Part shown: piece by piece, positions 5,882 through 6,684 of the stretch | How positions within the stretch are numbered: position 1 is the first letter of the stretch | Layout: every line of letters starts with the position of its first letter | DNA from: Pseudomonadota bacterium | Lineage (GTDB): Bacteria; Pseudomonadota; Gammaproteobacteria; Steroidobacterales; Steroidobacteraceae | Direction of reading: 5' to 3' | DNA: 6,684 nt | Assembly (NCBI GenBank): GCA_021779875.1 | Contig: JAJXZV010000188.1 | Coordinates: 1-6,684, forward strand | The notes under the pieces: generated by a model | The model's input: the letters and a program-made list of their open reading frames with translations, nothing else | Databases searched by the model: none | Told to the model about the DNA's origin: nothing | Program-made: the position numbers and the translations under genes

Positions 5882-5909
5882 GGCGCGGATCTCGGAGCGA
5901 TCCTGCGCC
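5882..5909 (-). promoter_or_regulatory. rpsF leader hairpin, candidate S6:S18-binding mRNA element
   Basis: ggcgcggatc (5882-5891) is complementary to gatcc 5899-5903 plus gcgcc 5905-5909, giving a 10-bp stem with one bulged base (5904, A in the mRNA). The 7-nt loop reads GCUCCGA in the transcript. Leader structures carrying an exposed CCG that bind the S6:S18 complex and repress their own operon are known in many bacteria. The gene context, leader position and CCG agree with that element; assignment to that RNA family was not tested. Confidence 0.55.
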
Positions 5910-5912
5910 GGT

Positions 5913-5954
5913 AAAAAAGAGCCCGGAAGGATACCGTCGCGGGTGCCCCGGGTC
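5913..5954 (-). terminator. Probable intrinsic terminator of rlmB
   Basis: On the minus strand, 5954-5948 (GACCCGG) pairs with 5926-5919 (CCGGGCTC, one bulged C), giving 7 bp followed at once by six T (5918-5913). The 21-nt loop is long, which weakens it. It begins 3 nt after the rlmB stop, as expected for a terminator of that gene, and it shares bases with the rpsF promoter. Confidence 0.5.
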
Positions 5955-5956
5955 AA
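5928..5956 (-). promoter_or_regulatory. Sigma70-type promoter of the rpsF-rpsR-rplI-dnaB-alr operon
   Basis: TTGACC (5956-5951, five of six matches to the -35 consensus) and TATCCT (5933-5928, four of six matches to the -10) are separated by exactly 17 bp on the minus strand. Transcription would begin near 5921, giving a leader of about 95 nt before the rpsF ATG. The -35 starts one base after the rlmB stop. Confidence 0.65.
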
Positions 5957-5957
5957 C

Positions 5958-6684
5958 TCACGGAGACCGGCGCTGGCGGCCGACCTCGAACAGCACCACC
6001 CCCGCGGCCACCGACACGTTCAGGGACGGGACCCAACCGGCCATCGGGATGCTCACCAGCAGGTCGCAGCGCTCCCGGGTCAGGCGCCGCATGCCCGCGC
6101 CCTCGGCCCCCAGGACCACCGCCAGCGGGCGCTTGAGGTCGGCCTGGTACAGCCCTCCGGGAGCCTCGCCGTCGGTGCCGACGATCCACACCCCCCGCTC
6201 CCGCAGACCCCCGAGGGTGCGCGCCAGGTTGGTGACGCTCACCACGGGCACGCATTCGGCCGCCCCCGCCGCCACCTTGCGCGCCACCGAGTCGAGCCCG
6301 GCCGAGCGGTCCTTCGGGATGATGAGCGCATCCACCCCGGCCGCATCGGCCGTGCGCAGGCACGCGCCGAGATTGTGCGGATCGGTCACGCCGTCGAGCA
6401 CCAGCAGCAGCGGCTCGCGCGGCAGGTCCTCGAGCAGCCCGAACAGCGCCGCCTCGTTCCAGGGATCGAGCGGCCGGACGGCCGCCACGACGCCCTGATG
6501 CGCCACCGGGCCCACGAGCCTGGCGAGCGCGTCGGCGGCGACCGCCTGCGGCCGGACTCCGAGCGCCTCGGCGCGCGCGCGCAGGGTTCGCGCGCGGGCA
6601 TCATCTCGGGGCTCGGCGACCCACATCTCGAGCAGCCGCTCCGGCGCCCGCTCGATGACCGCGCCGATCGCGTGCAGGCCGTAG
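5958..6684 (-). CDS. rlmB: 23S rRNA (guanosine-2251-2'-O)-methyltransferase RlmB (5' end outside window)
   Basis: SPOUT-class enzyme that methylates the 2'-hydroxyl of G2251 in the 23S rRNA P-loop using S-adenosylmethionine. The frame is open to the window edge and begins Y-G-L-H-A-I-G-A-V-I-E-R-A-P-E-R, the standard RlmB N-terminal substrate-binding region. With 241 residues visible against roughly 243 in Escherichia coli, only a few codons are missing, so the GTG at 6626 is internal. The SpoU motifs are present: L-D-G-V-T-D-P-H-N-L-G-A-C-L-R-T-A-D (motif 1), V-L-G-A-E-G-A-G-M (motif 2) and S-L-N-V-S-V-A-A-G (motif 3), which together form the knotted cofactor pocket. The T-D-P-H-N and I-P-K-D-R-S-A stretches favour RlmB over TrmH. 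It lies upstream of rpsF on the same strand, but a probable terminator separates them. Confidence 0.95.
   Translation of the reverse strand, partial: YGLHAIGAVIERAPERLLEMWVAEPRDDARARTLRARAEALGVRPQAVAADALARLVGPVAHQGVVAAVRPLDPWNEAALFGLLEDLPREPLLLVLDGVTDPHNLGACLRTADAAGVDALIIPKDRSAGLDSVARKVAAGAAECVPVVSVTNLARTLGGLRERGVWIVGTDGEAPGGLYQADLKRPLAVVLGAEGAGMRRLTRERCDLLVSIPMAGWVPSLNVSVAAGVVLFEVGRQRRSP

Overview
The window is high-GC, densely coding bacterial DNA, most likely from a gammaproteobacterium. The minus-strand order rlmB - rpsF - rpsR - rplI - dnaB - alr is typical of that class. A purple-sulfur or sulfur-oxidising lineage (Chromatiales-like) is possible, but that placement is a guess. No mobile element, tRNA, rRNA or CRISPR array is visible, and no stretch over 300 bases lacks a gene.

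Left part (1-2212, plus strand): a three-gene protein-phosphorylation module. It holds the C-terminal part of a Hanks-type Ser/Thr kinase (cut by the window edge), a PP2C-family phosphatase whose start codon overlaps the kinase stop (ATGA), and a small FHA-domain protein 27 nt further on. The kinase would phosphorylate Thr/Ser targets, the phosphatase would reverse this, and the FHA protein would read phosphothreonine or be a target itself. The FHA protein has one canonical FHA domain and a degenerate second one.

Middle and right part (2217-5826, minus strand): a housekeeping operon, read right to left. It encodes ribosomal proteins S6, S18 and L9, the replicative helicase DnaB, and alanine racemase. 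Spacing is tight (18, 10 and 34 nt, then a 4-nt GTGA overlap between dnaB and alr). The operon converges on the FHA gene with only 4 bp between stop codons and no visible terminator.

Right end (5827-6684): the 131-bp region between rlmB and rpsF is the richest non-coding piece. On the minus strand it carries a probable intrinsic terminator for rlmB, a sigma70-type promoter nested in the same bases, and two consecutive hairpins in the rpsF leader. The first hairpin has CCG in its loop and is a candidate for the autoregulatory S6:S18 mRNA element. rlmB (23S rRNA G2251 2'-O-methyltransferase) lacks only its first few codons.

No wholly new system was found. The main points for a second look are the nested terminator/promoter and leader hairpins before rpsF, a hairpin that buries the dnaB ribosome binding site, the terminator-less convergent junction, and a sharply AT-biased codon patch inside the phosphatase gene.
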